Translations under genes and position numbers: made by a program
Assembly: GCA_000431515.1 (NCBI GenBank)
Contig: HF991351.1
Location: 49,407 to 84,700, forward strand
DNA from: Clostridium sp. CAG:632
Lineage (GTDB): Bacteria; Bacillota; Clostridia; Lachnospirales; Lachnospiraceae
Direction of reading: 5' to 3'
DNA: 35,294 nucleotides
In this document: positions 8,730 to 17,930 of the stretch, piece after piece
How positions within the stretch are numbered: position 1 is the stretch's first letter
How the letters are laid out: each line of letters begins with the position of its first letter
The notes under the pieces: model-generated
Told to the model about the DNA's origin: nothing
Database searches by the model: none
Seen by the model: only the letters and a program-made list of their open reading frames with translations

Positions 8730-9530
8730 CTACAGAATCGTAACCGGACTTCCTGTATCCAGACAGGTGATCTGCAGCTGTTCCTCCCCGGCCTCTTTCA
8801 GCTTCTCCCGCAGATATCCAGCCATAAATTCTATAAATATATGCTCCAGTCCATAATGTGTGGCATCCATAATTACCAACCCCATATCGACTGCATCAAT
8901 TCCTTCATGGTGTCCGATATCCCCGGTGATCAGAATATCTGCCTTCTGTTTCAGTGCATTTTCAATTTCACTTTTTCCGGACCCTGGGCAAACCGCCACT
9001 TTTCTTACTTTTTTCGTTATATCTCCATATACCGTCACATTTTTCAAATCAAACTGTTCTTTTACCTTTTCTGCCAGCAGACGTACCTCCACAGCCTCTT
9101 TCAGCAATCCGGTCCTGCCAATTCCCTCCGGCTGTCCGTCTATCACCGTAGTCACATCCAACGGCACCGTCTCTGTCAGCTCCAGCTTCTCCGCTGCCAG
9201 CTCTGCCATGCCACCTTTAATATCAAAATTCGTATGCATTGCATAATAAGCAATCCGATTCGATGCAAGTGCAAGGATTCTCCGTCCGATCATGGAATGA
9301 TTATTAATCTGCTTCACCGGTTTAAATATCATAGGATGATGTGTCAGGACCAGATCTGCCTGAAGCTCCACCGCCTGTTTGATCACAGAATCCGAAGCAT
9401 CCAGTGCGATCACAATCCGTTTAATCTCCTGTTCATCATCCCCTACCAGCAGACCTACATTATCCCATTCTTCTGCATATGTGACCGGAGAAAGTTCCTC
9501 CAGCCACTCCAGAATCTTCTTTAATCTCAT
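8730..9530 (-). CDS. Nif3-like dinuclear metal-centre protein
   Basis: This 266-residue protein belongs to the Nif3/YbgI/YqfO family (DUF34). Recognisable blocks are WDNVGLLVGD at 22-31, the metal-binding LTHHP at 62-66, GDIGHHEGID and THYGLEH near the C-terminus. Members form toroidal hexamers with two metal ions per site; the physiological substrate is not settled. Annotation as GTP cyclohydrolase I type 2 is poorly supported. This is the short form without the central insert domain seen in Bacillus YqfO. It starts two bases after the trmK stop, a linkage conserved in Firmicutes. Confidence 0.93.
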   Translation of the reverse strand: MRLKKILEWLEELSPVTYAEEWDNVGLLVGDDEQEIKRIVIALDASDSVIKQAVELQADLVLTHHPMIFKPVKQINNHSMIGRRILALASNRIAYYAMHTNFDIKGGMAELAAEKLELTETVPLDVTTVIDGQPEGIGRTGLLKEAVEVRLLAEKVKEQFDLKNVTVYGDITKKVRKVAVCPGSGKSEIENALKQKADILITGDIGHHEGIDAVDMGLVIMDATHYGLEHIFIEFMAGYLREKLKEAGEEQLQITCLDTGSPVTIL

Positions 9531-9532
9531 AA

Positions 9533-10216
9533 TTACCGTTGTGCCTCCCTGTTCTGTTCCAGGAGCAGTCTCACTTCTTCCAGCCGTTCTACGGCTTTCC
9601 GGGTGTTCTCCCGTTCCAATCGTCTGCAGATAGTTTCATACTGCTTTTCTTCCTGTTTTAAATATTCTTCAAATATCCCGGATCTGTCACGAAGCAGACA
9701 GGCACCATACTGATATTCTAACGGTCTTTCATATGTTTCTTTTCCGGGTTTCGCCTGAATAACCGTATAGTATTTGCCTTCTTCTTTTATCATAGTTTCC
9801 TGTGTGATTTTCCATCCGCTTTTATGTAGATATCTCCGAACCTCCGGTATCTCCGACTGTGGCTGCAGCACTAATGTCTGCACCCGGTCAAGGCTTTCCC
9901 GTCCATTTTCTAAAATACGGATCATAAGCGGTCCACCCATGCCTGCAATTACAATTTCCTGCACCTCTCCCGGCTGCAGTTTTTCCAGTCCGTCCGACAA
10001 CCGGCACTGTATCTGCCCGGTCAGATGCTCTCGTTCAATATGCTCCTGTGCCCGTGATAACGGTCCCTGTCTCACATCCATGGCAATGACCGTTCCTGCT
10101 ATTTTCCTTCGTATCAGTTCTATGGACACATATCCATGATCACAGCCTATATCTGCTGCCGCAGAGCAGGTTTCGGCCATAGCCACGACCTGCTCCATTC
10201 TGAGCGAAAGTTCCAT
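9533..10216 (-). CDS. trmK: tRNA (adenine(22)-N1)-methyltransferase TrmK
   Basis: This 227-residue class I SAM methyltransferase should methylate N1 of adenine 22 in tRNA, as Bacillus TrmK (YqfN) does. Motif I reads AADIGCDHGYVS (about 21-32), which is characteristic of the family, and motif IV reads IVIAGMGGPLM (about 88-98). The C-terminal 60 residues are charged and helical, matching the coiled-coil extension of the family. It begins just after the rpoD stop with a GGAGGAG ribosome site that overlaps the end of rpoD, so it is co-translated with rpoD. Gene order rpoD-trmK-nif3 matches other Firmicutes. Confidence 0.94.
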   Translation of the reverse strand: MELSLRMEQVVAMAETCSAAADIGCDHGYVSIELIRRKIAGTVIAMDVRQGPLSRAQEHIEREHLTGQIQCRLSDGLEKLQPGEVQEIVIAGMGGPLMIRILENGRESLDRVQTLVLQPQSEIPEVRRYLHKSGWKITQETMIKEEGKYYTVIQAKPGKETYERPLEYQYGACLLRDRSGIFEEYLKQEEKQYETICRRLERENTRKAVERLEEVRLLLEQNREAQR

Positions 10217-10222
10217 ACTTCA

Positions 10223-11353
10223 TTACTCCTCCAGGAAATCCTTTAACTTCCGGCTTCTGCTCGGATGACGAAGCTTCCGAAGTGCCTTTGCTTCAATCTG
10301 ACGGATCCGCTCTCTTGTAACATTGAACTCCTTACCTACTTCCTCCAAAGTTCTTGCACGTCCATCATCCAGACCAAAGCGCAGTCTCAATACCTTCTGC
10401 TCACGATCGGTTAATGTATCCAGAACTTCAACCAGCTGTTCTTTTAACAACGTAAATGCAGCTGCATCTGCCGGCACCGGTACATTCTCATCCTGAATAA
10501 AATCGCCCAGATGACTGTCTTCCTCTTCACCGATCGGAGTCTCTAATGACACCGGCTCCTGAGAAATCTTCAGGATCTCACGCACCCGCTCTACCGGCAT
10601 ATTCATTTCCTTTGAGATTTCTTCCGGAGACGGTTCTCTGCCCAATTCCTGTAACAGCTGTCGCTGCACGCGTACCAGCTTATTAATAGTCTCTACCATA
10701 TGAACCGGAATACGGATTGTTCTCGCCTGATCCGCAATTGCTCTGGTGATTGCCTGGCGGATCCACCAAGTTGCATATGTGGAGAACTTATATCCCTTCT
10801 GGTAATCAAACTTCTCTACAGCCTTGATCAGACCCAGATTTCCTTCCTGGATCAGGTCTAAGAACAGCATACCCCTTCCGACATACCGTTTTGCAATACT
10901 GACTACCAGACGCAGGTTCGCCTCTGCCAGCTTCTTCTTTGCCCGTTCGCCCTCCGGTCCGCCTTTTTCCATTAATTTGGCCAGCTCGATTTCCTCTTCG
11001 GCACTCAGAAGCGGCACCTTACCGATTTCCTTCAGGTACATACGAACCGGATCCTCGATGCTGACACCTTCCGGAATAGAAATATCAATCTGCTCTACCT
11101 CTCCGTCATCCATGTCATCGAACGGAATATCCTCCGGCTCCTCTTCTGTCATTGAAAGCACATCAATATTATTAGCCTCCAATGTATCATAGATCACTTC
11201 CATCCTCTGCTCATTTAAATCAACACCGTTGAAATGGCCAAGCACTTCTTTATCTTCCAGAACATTTTTCTTTTTCTTTGCCACTTCGATCAGTGACTTT
11301 AACTGCTCCTCAAACTTTGCGTCCATGTCCTTCTTCTCTTCTTTTACTTCCAT
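10223..11353 (-). CDS. rpoD: Primary sigma factor RpoD/SigA
   Basis: This 376-residue vegetative sigma factor directs RNA polymerase to TTGACA/TATAAT promoters. A sigma 1.1-like N-terminus is followed by region 1.2 (DPVRMYLKEIG), region 2 (GNLGLIKAVEKFDYQKGYKF and the -10 reading block TYATWWIRQAI), region 3 (IPVHMVETINKL) and region 4.2 (VTRERIRQIEAKALRKLR). The open frame extends 20 codons further upstream, but the ATG at 11353 is preferred: GGAAGG lies at good distance before it, and the added residues do not fit the family. It sits 32 bases behind dnaG, the classic macromolecular-synthesis arrangement. Confidence 0.97.
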   Translation of the reverse strand: MEVKEEKKDMDAKFEEQLKSLIEVAKKKKNVLEDKEVLGHFNGVDLNEQRMEVIYDTLEANNIDVLSMTEEEPEDIPFDDMDDGEVEQIDISIPEGVSIEDPVRMYLKEIGKVPLLSAEEEIELAKLMEKGGPEGERAKKKLAEANLRLVVSIAKRYVGRGMLFLDLIQEGNLGLIKAVEKFDYQKGYKFSTYATWWIRQAITRAIADQARTIRIPVHMVETINKLVRVQRQLLQELGREPSPEEISKEMNMPVERVREILKISQEPVSLETPIGEEEDSHLGDFIQDENVPVPADAAAFTLLKEQLVEVLDTLTDREQKVLRLRFGLDDGRARTLEEVGKEFNVTRERIRQIEAKALRKLRHPSRSRKLKDFLEE

Positions 11354-11385
11354 GGTTTTCCATCCTTCCGTTTCATAATGATATT

Positions 11386-13173
11386 TTAACCGCACTCCAG
11401 AGAAATATTCCAATTCGGAATCTGTCCTCTTTGGCTGATTAAATCCTGTAGTTTACTATAATCCTGCAAATGTGCCAGTTGATTCTTAATACTCTCTTCC
11501 TTCACCTTCTGCACAATTTCAGTGATTATCAAAGAATTATCTTCCGGCGACGGCTCTATCTGCAGTGTCGTCTGCAATACAGAAGCCACCCGCATCTGTT
11601 CCTCCATATCCTCATACTGGTTGATCAGCAAAGCCGGATTAACCGCTCCGGTTGTCTCATATTGTTCAAACAGCTGCTCTGCCAGCCGGTGATACGGCTC
11701 ATCCACAAAATCCTCCGGTGTGATCTTCTCTCTCAGCTGCGGAAAGAGCTGTGCCGGATAATTTACAAGCCAGGTCAGAAGCAGTCTCTGCGGCTGTTGC
11801 TTGCGTTCTTCCAGCCGCTCCCGCTTTCTTGTATCCTGTGGTGTTTCTTCCTGAACTGCCTCCTGATATTGTTTCCGTTCCATCTGATACTTTCCATATC
11901 GATTCACGGAATCCGTCAGTTTCTTTTTATCGATAAAATATTGATTGGCAATTGCCTCAATATAATTATCCCGTTCCAACGGATCCTTCAACACAGAGAC
12001 CAGCTTCACTACTTCCTGCTGGAACTGTGTCCGTCCCTCCGGATCCTGCTGATTATAATTTCCGGCAGCGATTCGCACCTGAAACATCAGACTGCTCTCT
12101 GCCTGTACGATCCGCTTTTCAAACTCCTCAGCCCCCAGATTCTTCATAAACTCATCCGGATCCTTATATGGCTGCATATTGATCACTCTCGCAGAAATAC
12201 CGACCTCCCGCAGGATCGGAATTGCTTTCTGCGCCGCATTGACTCCGGCACCATCACTATCATATGCCAGATATACCTTATCGGTATAGCGTTTGAGCAG
12301 CATTGCCTGCTGAATGGTAAATGCCGTTCCCAGTGAAGCAGTCGCATTATCAAAACCCGCCTGATGCATAGAAATGACATCCATATACCCCTCACAGAGG
12401 ATATAGCCTTCCCGCTTCGATCTCCGTGCCAGATGAAAACCGTACAAGTGCCTGCGTTTCTCGTAAATTTTGGTTTCCTGCGAATTAACGTATTTCGGCA
12501 ATCCATCACCCATTACACGTCCGCCGAAGCCGATCACCTTTCCGTTCAGATCCATGATTGGAAACATGACCCGGTTCCAGAACACATCTCCGGCACCATG
12601 CTTTTCATCAAACCGCACCAGCCCGGAATCCTTTAACAGCTCGTCCGAATATCCTTTCTGCTTCAGATATTTATACAGATCGTCCCGATACATCCGGGAA
12701 TATCCCAGTCCGAAATTCCGGATCGTATCCTCCGACAATCCTCGTTCTGTCAAGTAATTTCTTGCCGGCTCACCGTCCTTCATACGCAGAGCATAGTAGA
12801 AATACCCGGCTGCCATCTTATTGATTTCCCGTAAAGCACTGTTGTAATCCGCTTCCATCCTCTCCCGTTCGGTCATCTCCCGCTTCGGAAGTACCACACC
12901 GGCCCGGTCTGCCAGAAACTCCACTGCCTCCGGAAATGTATAATTCTCATACTGCTGCAGAAATGTATAGACTGTTCCGGCCGCTCCACAACCGAAGCAA
13001 TGATATAGCTGCTTATCCCGGCTCACATGAAAGGACGGTGTCTTCTCATTGTGGAACGGGCAGCATGCTGTATATGTATTTCCTTTTTTCTTTAAACTGA
13101 CATAAGAATTGATCACGTCCACAATATCATTTCTGGATCGCACCTCTTCTATCAGATCTTCTGAATAAAACAT
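11386..13173 (-). CDS. dnaG: DNA primase DnaG
   Basis: This 595-residue primase makes RNA primers at the replication fork. The N-terminal CHC2 zinc finger is complete: C38, H41, C59 and C62. The catalytic core follows, with the EGYMDVI Toprim motif and the D-x-D-x-A-G metal site in LAYDSDGAGVNAA. The C-terminal 150 residues are the DnaB helicase-binding region, which is poorly conserved as usual. I start it at 13173 because AAGGAGG lies just upstream; the longer open frame to 13236 would run into dgt. It begins 10 bases after the dgt stop. Confidence 0.96.
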   Translation of the reverse strand: MFYSEDLIEEVRSRNDIVDVINSYVSLKKKGNTYTACCPFHNEKTPSFHVSRDKQLYHCFGCGAAGTVYTFLQQYENYTFPEAVEFLADRAGVVLPKREMTERERMEADYNSALREINKMAAGYFYYALRMKDGEPARNYLTERGLSEDTIRNFGLGYSRMYRDDLYKYLKQKGYSDELLKDSGLVRFDEKHGAGDVFWNRVMFPIMDLNGKVIGFGGRVMGDGLPKYVNSQETKIYEKRRHLYGFHLARRSKREGYILCEGYMDVISMHQAGFDNATASLGTAFTIQQAMLLKRYTDKVYLAYDSDGAGVNAAQKAIPILREVGISARVINMQPYKDPDEFMKNLGAEEFEKRIVQAESSLMFQVRIAAGNYNQQDPEGRTQFQQEVVKLVSVLKDPLERDNYIEAIANQYFIDKKKLTDSVNRYGKYQMERKQYQEAVQEETPQDTRKRERLEERKQQPQRLLLTWLVNYPAQLFPQLREKITPEDFVDEPYHRLAEQLFEQYETTGAVNPALLINQYEDMEEQMRVASVLQTTLQIEPSPEDNSLIITEIVQKVKEESIKNQLAHLQDYSKLQDLISQRGQIPNWNISLECG

Positions 13174-13183
13174 AGCTTCCTCC

Positions 13184-14278
13184 TTATCCCCGCCATGCTT
13201 TTGGAACAAATATGTCCTCAAATGTATGAACTGCATAGGAATCCGTCATACCTGCGATATAATCACAGACTACAACCTCTGTCTTCTCCCCTTCCTGCGT
13301 CATCTGCAGATATTCCTCCGGGAGATCCTTCGCATTCTCATAGTAATGCCAGAACAACTGCCGGATCATCGACTCTGCCCGAACTTCTTCCCCCTTTGCC
13401 TTCGGATTAAAATATACATTTTGAAACATATACTCCCGCAGTTCTTTCATTGCCATCTCAATCCGTTCTGACATCATGATCACTGGTTCACCTTCACTGT
13501 TCCGGACAATATCATGGATCATCGAATTGATCCGGTCTCTGGTCGTATGCCCCAGAACCTCTGTGCATTCCCGCGGAAGATCTTCTTCTGAAATGATCCC
13601 TGCGCGCATCGCATCATCAATATCATGATTAATATATGCTATCTTATCCGCAAATCTTACTACCTTTCCTTCCATCGTGGACGGCATACAACTGGACCGG
13701 TGATTCAGAATCCCATCCCGGACTTCCCATGTCAGGTTCAGTCCCTGCCCCTTTTTCTCCAGCTTCTCTACCACACGGATACTCTGCTCGTTATGATGGA
13801 ACATCGCTTTCGGTGCACCATTTGTATCAAATAATTTTTTCTGATATTCCTCTGTTCCTTTTAAACCGGCATCCGCCAGTTCTATTTCCTGTAAATCCCA
13901 TAATGCAGCACTCAAAGCCCGCTCTCCCGCATGTCCGAACGGAGTATGTCCCAGATCATGTCCGAGTGCAATCGCTTCCGTCAAATCTTCATTTAACCGC
14001 AATGCTCTGGCAATCGTTCTGGCATTCTGCGCAACCTCTAATGTATGTGTCAGTCTGGTTCGATAATGATCTCCCTCCGGTGACAGAAACACCTGTGTCT
14101 TATCCTTTAATCTACGGAATGACTTGGAATGAATGATTCTATCCCTGTCCCGTTGATAAATAGGACGCAGATCACACTGCGGTTCTTCCACATCCCTGCC
14201 ACGTGATTCACTGCTCAATGATGCATAACAGCTTAAGTATTTATGTTCCCACTGCTCCTGCTTCTCACGAATTGTCAT
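13184..14278 (-). CDS. dgt: dGTPase-like HD-domain triphosphohydrolase
   Basis: This 364-residue HD-superfamily protein should split dNTPs, classically dGTP, into nucleoside and triphosphate. The first metal histidine is H78 in TRLTHTLEVAQ, the HD pair is H107-D108 in ALGHDLGHTPFGHAGE, and a further metal aspartate lies in DKIAYINHDIDDA. The N-terminal FRRLKDKTQVF block is also diagnostic. Length suits the shorter dGTPase-like group of Firmicutes. AAGGAGG precedes the ATG. It is the first gene of the dnaG-rpoD cluster, so nucleotide-pool control is coupled to primase and sigma factor expression. Confidence 0.93.
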   Translation of the reverse strand: MTIREKQEQWEHKYLSCYASLSSESRGRDVEEPQCDLRPIYQRDRDRIIHSKSFRRLKDKTQVFLSPEGDHYRTRLTHTLEVAQNARTIARALRLNEDLTEAIALGHDLGHTPFGHAGERALSAALWDLQEIELADAGLKGTEEYQKKLFDTNGAPKAMFHHNEQSIRVVEKLEKKGQGLNLTWEVRDGILNHRSSCMPSTMEGKVVRFADKIAYINHDIDDAMRAGIISEEDLPRECTEVLGHTTRDRINSMIHDIVRNSEGEPVIMMSERIEMAMKELREYMFQNVYFNPKAKGEEVRAESMIRQLFWHYYENAKDLPEEYLQMTQEGEKTEVVVCDYIAGMTDSYAVHTFEDIFVPKAWRG

Positions 14279-14351
14279 AAGTCAGATGCCTCCTTCCTGT
14301 ATTCTCCGTATTTCTATTCAAACATCTGATATTTTTCAAATTTCTCAGCCT

Positions 14352-14357
14352 ATTATA
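14352..14357 (-). promoter_or_regulatory. Possible -10 of dgt-dnaG-rpoD cluster
   Basis: The minus strand carries a perfect TATAAT about 75 bases before dgt. No convincing -35 is found 16-18 bases upstream, so this is a weak call. It is the only consensus -10 between the sugar-importer terminator and dgt. Confidence 0.3.
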
Positions 14358-14404
14358 AATATTCTACATGTTTTGGCATTTCCCTTTTTTTATTTTAAAA
14401 TCCC

Positions 14405-14430
14405 AAAAGAGCAGGCAAAGCTGCCTGCTC
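14405..14430 (-). terminator. Intrinsic terminator of sugar-importer operon
   Basis: A perfect nine-base stem (GAGCAGGCA with TGCCTGCTC, four-base loop) lies 40 bases past the stop of the second permease. On the minus strand it is followed by a short T run at 14408-14405 and then a T-rich stretch. It ends the importer operon. Confidence 0.85.
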
Positions 14431-14469
14431 CCTTGTGAAAAATAATATGTAGTTTTTTTGATAAGCGGA

Positions 14470-15336
14470 TTAACCCTTAACAGAACCTACGGCAACACCC
14501 TGGATAATATATCTGGAAAGAATCAGATATACAACTACTACAGGGAGAATTGATAATACCATCGCCATATAAATCTTACCATTATCAAATGATGTGAAAT
14601 CTGCTGCTCTTAACTTAGCAATAACGATTGGTAATGTAAATAACTTCTGAGATCTGATGATCAAGTTTGGAGTGAAGTAATTGTTCCAGTTTGAAACGAA
14701 TGCGAAAATTGCCTGTACTGCAATCGCCGGTTTCATAATTGGAAGTACAATCGCATTAAAGGTCTTAAACTCATTAGAACCATCAATACGAGCTGCTTCA
14801 ACGATTTCCAATGGCAGTGAGCCCTGCATATACTGTAACATGAAGAAGTATACAACAGGTGCTGCGATTGTCGGCACGATCAACGGAATATAATTATCCA
14901 ATAAACCGAAGGTCTTCATCAAATCATAGAAACCAAGTGCGGTAACCTGTGAAGGAATCATCATAACTGCCAGAATAAATGTCTGGATCGCTCTTCTTCC
15001 CTTAAAATCATATGCATGAACTGCATATGCTGTCAAAGTAGAAGCATAAGTAGTTAAACCTGCACAGCATGCTGAGATAATTACAGAGTTCAACAGACCT
15101 CTTAAAATCGGGATACTTGGATCCTTCAGGGTGTTTACTAAGTTCTTACCGAACCAGCTGCCCGGAAGCACCAGAAGTCCCTTTGCAATCTCTTCATGCT
15201 TATGACTGGAATTAATTAACATTACATACAGAGGGAATAAACAGATAATTGCTAACAATATCAATACGATATAACGAACAACCTTTTTCCGTACTACATG
15301 TGCATGATAACTTTTTTCATCATTTATATTAGCCAT
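14470..15336 (-). CDS. Carbohydrate ABC transporter permease, MalG type
   Basis: This 288-residue inner-membrane permease belongs to the CUT1 carbohydrate importers. Six membrane segments are visible, the first near residues 22-42. The EAA loop that docks the ATPase reads EIVEAARIDGSNEFKTF near 178-194, followed by IVLPIMKPA. The protein ends in the QGVAVGSVKG tail typical of MalG-like permeases. GGGAGGAG lies five bases before the ATG. It follows the MalF-type gene by 15 bases. The two permeases should form the membrane channel for the sugar delivered by the lipoprotein. Confidence 0.94.
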   Translation of the reverse strand: MANINDEKSYHAHVVRKKVVRYIVLILLAIICLFPLYVMLINSSHKHEEIAKGLLVLPGSWFGKNLVNTLKDPSIPILRGLLNSVIISACCAGLTTYASTLTAYAVHAYDFKGRRAIQTFILAVMMIPSQVTALGFYDLMKTFGLLDNYIPLIVPTIAAPVVYFFMLQYMQGSLPLEIVEAARIDGSNEFKTFNAIVLPIMKPAIAVQAIFAFVSNWNNYFTPNLIIRSQKLFTLPIVIAKLRAADFTSFDNGKIYMAMVLSILPVVVVYLILSRYIIQGVAVGSVKG

Positions 15337-15351
15337 TTTATCTCCTCCCTT

Positions 15352-16257
15352 CTAGTATTCATCCGATTTCGTATTGATTCGGAAAACAATATAACTCAAT
15401 ATACCCGTGATAACAAACAGAACTACCGATAATGCACCGGAACGTCCGTAATCCTTTGAGTATAAGAAGTTGTTCAACCACATGATCATAGTCATAGATG
15501 TACGATTCGGGTTACCAAAACCATTTGTTAAAATCTGTGGTACATCGAACATCTGCAGACCACCAATCATAGATGTAATAAATACATAAATGAAGATTGG
15601 TTTTAACAGTGGCATTGTGATCTTTGTAAATATCTGTCCGGAAGTAGCACCATCAACATTCGCCGCTTCAAACAGAGATGTATCAATACCCATAATACCG
15701 GCCATCAACATGATAGTAGTATTACCGAACCACATTAAGAAGTTCATTAAACCTACTAATCCACGAACTCCCCATACTGTTTCCAGGAATTTAATCGGTG
15801 TTCCACCCAGACCTGCAATCAAACCGTTTACAGGACCTGCTGTTGAGAACAGGGAATAAAAGAGCATTGAAAATGTTGCTGCCATAATCAGGTTAGGCAG
15901 ATAAATAACCGTCTTAAAGAACTGTTCGCCCTTTAAGCGGATCTGGGTATCGGCAAACCATACACCCAGTAATAATGAAATCAAAATCTGTGGAACAAAA
16001 CCAATCACCCACATGATCATTGTATTCAAAAAATATCTTGGCAAATCGCCGCTGAAAATTGTCAAATAATTCTGTATGCCAACGAAGTTAGGCCCAACCT
16101 GTGAAAATCCATCCATATACATTTCAAAAAAGCTTCGATATACTGTGTTGATCAACGGTACTAGGTTGAACACGGTATATACGAGGAAGAACGGCATTAG
16201 GAAGATATAGCCCCACTTAGTATAGCTGACAACCTTGCTTTTTTTAACTGCTGCCAT
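15352..16257 (-). CDS. Carbohydrate ABC transporter permease, MalF type
   Basis: This permease of about 301 residues is the partner of the MalG-type protein. The first membrane segment lies near residues 14-36, and five more follow. The EAA loop reads LFEAANVDGATSGQIF with the following KITMPLLKPIF. I start it at the ATG at 16257, where GAGGTGAG lies seven bases upstream. The reading frame also has a GTG four codons earlier (16269), but that lies inside this ribosome site. A strong hairpin upstream separates it from the binding-protein gene and probably lowers its expression relative to the lipoprotein. Confidence 0.94.
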   Translation of the reverse strand: MAAVKKSKVVSYTKWGYIFLMPFFLVYTVFNLVPLINTVYRSFFEMYMDGFSQVGPNFVGIQNYLTIFSGDLPRYFLNTMIMWVIGFVPQILISLLLGVWFADTQIRLKGEQFFKTVIYLPNLIMAATFSMLFYSLFSTAGPVNGLIAGLGGTPIKFLETVWGVRGLVGLMNFLMWFGNTTIMLMAGIMGIDTSLFEAANVDGATSGQIFTKITMPLLKPIFIYVFITSMIGGLQMFDVPQILTNGFGNPNRTSMTMIMWLNNFLYSKDYGRSGALSVVLFVITGILSYIVFRINTKSDEY

Positions 16258-16302
16258 ACTATTTCTCACCTCACATCATATTTTCATAGACCAAATAAGG
16301 TC

Positions 16303-16336
16303 AAAAAACGTGCCTGCCTTTCAAAGACAGGCACGT
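16303..16336 (-). terminator. Intra-operon terminator between binding protein and permeases
   Basis: A nine-base stem (ACGTGCCTG with CAGGCACGT) extended by a CTTT/AAAG inner stem is followed on the minus strand by a run of six T. It lies between the binding-protein stop and the MalF-type start. There is no obvious promoter between it and the permeases, so it should act as a partial terminator or 3'-end stabiliser that gives more lipoprotein than permease. Confidence 0.8.
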
Positions 16337-16380
16337 TTGTAGCTACCTTTTAATTATAAATACTACTCCAATGTAATATC

Positions 16381-17745
16381 TTAGTTAGCTGGTGCACTTA
16401 ACTTTGGCCACTGCTCTGTTACAGTGTTGTAGAAGTTCTGAAGTGCCTGCTCCTTTGTTGCTGTACCTGTGAAGTAATCAGCAATAGCTGTCTGGTAAGA
16501 CTCGATCATCTGATCGTATGGAGTCATGTTCTTAACTTCGATTGCATCAGCTGCGCTCTTGCAGAATTCGAAGTAGTTCTCGCACTCTAACCAATCTCTA
16601 CCGGTTGAAGGATTCTCAGATGCAACTGCATCAGCTGCCTTCTTGTTGTTAGGGAAGTTCAGCTCATCCTTAGCGATCTCTGTAGCAACATCAACATCTG
16701 CTGTCATCTTGTACATGATCTCATATGCTAAATCCTTGTTAGAGCAGTTAGCGCCTGCACATAACCAAGTACCACCCCAGTAGTAAGCATCTGGACCCTG
16801 GCAGATATTCCACTTAGCGTTGCCATCAACCTGCTCGTTCATAGACCAGATCAGGTACCATGTACATCCGAAGTAACCGAAGTTACCCTCACGGAAACCA
16901 TTCTTCCATTCGTCGCTAGACCACATAGCGCCGCCCTTCATGTATCCGTTATCATACCAGCCCTTAGCCATCTCTGTCCACTCATCGATCTCAGCTGGAA
17001 CAGAAATAACATCGTCCTGTACCCAAGGGGTAGAACGCTTAGCGTTGAATACACGAGAACCTTCCTGATAGTCAGTTACCATTGTGTAACCAGCGTCTTT
17101 CATCTTCTTAGCTGTTTCTTCGAATGCATCCCAATCCTTAACAGCTTCCTGAACTGTCTCAGGATCTCTTGCGCCTAATACTTCCTCAGCGATATCTGCA
17201 TTGTAAATGAAGAATCCAGGAGCTGCCTGCCATGAAACACCTCTTACTACGCCATCAGCATCAGTTACAACTTCGTTAGTGTATGAATAGTAGTTAGACA
17301 GATCATCATCTGTGAAACCTAAATCCTTAACGTCCATTGCTGCTGAAAGGTACTTTGTAGCATAGTCAGCTTCTACTAAGAACATATCTACCTGTGAGCC
17401 ATCGTTCAAAGCTTCATCCAGCTTGTTCTGATAGTTCATGTTAGCGTTCTCGTTCTCGATGAAGTTGATACGTGTACCATCATCCATAACACCGCCCATG
17501 TGATCTTCATCAGCTGTGTAACCTGGCATATGATTTGCCATTAAGTCTCTGAACTCATTGTTCCATACATAGATGTTGAATGTTTCACCGTTGCTTGCTG
17601 CTGCGCCATCTTCTGAAGAAGCTACTTCACTTGAGCTATCATCTGCTGATGCTGTAGATGCGTCAGTATCGTTACCGCATGCACATAATGATAATCCCAT
17701 AGCTGCTGCTAAAGATAAGGCTAAAACTTTCTTGAATTTTTTCAC
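16381..17745 (-). CDS. Carbohydrate ABC transporter substrate-binding lipoprotein
   Basis: This 454-residue extracellular lipoprotein captures the sugar for the two permeases. The lysine-rich, alanine-rich signal peptide ends in lipobox LCAC, so Cys23 should be lipidated. A serine/aspartate-rich linker of about 30 residues precedes the binding domain (FNIYVWNNEFRDLM onward), which has the aromatic-rich pattern of family 1 carbohydrate-binding proteins. The start codon is GTG (17743-17745) with AAAGGAGG seven bases upstream. The rest of the gene uses a restricted, expression-favoured codon set compared with neighbours, which fits an abundant protein. The ligand is unknown, because no glycosidase or regulator lies nearby. 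Confidence 0.94.
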   Translation of the reverse strand: MKKFKKVLALSLAAAMGLSLCACGNDTDASTASADDSSSEVASSEDGAAASNGETFNIYVWNNEFRDLMANHMPGYTADEDHMGGVMDDGTRINFIENENANMNYQNKLDEALNDGSQVDMFLVEADYATKYLSAAMDVKDLGFTDDDLSNYYSYTNEVVTDADGVVRGVSWQAAPGFFIYNADIAEEVLGARDPETVQEAVKDWDAFEETAKKMKDAGYTMVTDYQEGSRVFNAKRSTPWVQDDVISVPAEIDEWTEMAKGWYDNGYMKGGAMWSSDEWKNGFREGNFGYFGCTWYLIWSMNEQVDGNAKWNICQGPDAYYWGGTWLCAGANCSNKDLAYEIMYKMTADVDVATEIAKDELNFPNNKKAADAVASENPSTGRDWLECENYFEFCKSAADAIEVKNMTPYDQMIESYQTAIADYFTGTATKEQALQNFYNTVTEQWPKLSAPAN

Positions 17746-17875
17746 GAAAAAACCCTCCTTTAAAAATGTGTGTGTGTTGGTCCTCGAGGCTCATCGTGAC
17801 TTAAACTCGTCTTCCATATGTAATTATATGTATCCCCGTCTAAGTCTTATGTACCCACTTGGACTTCGTGATATT

Positions 17876-17890
17876 GTTGCTCTCTGCAAC
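17876..17890 (-). other. 5' hairpin of sugar-importer transcript
   Basis: GTTGC and GCAAC flank a five-base loop within a few bases of the predicted transcription start. The remaining 5' leader of about 150 bases before the GTG matches no riboswitch I recognise. A stem at the extreme 5' end could protect the mRNA from decay. Confidence 0.5.
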
Positions 17891-17901
17891 TTACATTTGT
17901 T

Positions 17902-17930
17902 ATTATAGGACAAAGTGCCTAATATATCAA
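17902..17930 (-). promoter_or_regulatory. Strong sigma-A promoter of sugar-importer operon
   Basis: TTGATA (17925-17930) and a perfect TATAAT (17902-17907) are separated by exactly 17 bases on the minus strand. Transcription should start near 17895, giving a leader of about 150 bases. Confidence 0.88.

Noticed and set aside
11470..12336. Plus-strand open frame of 288 residues
   Set aside because: It lies antisense to dnaG and has leucine/isoleucine/arginine-biased nonsense composition.
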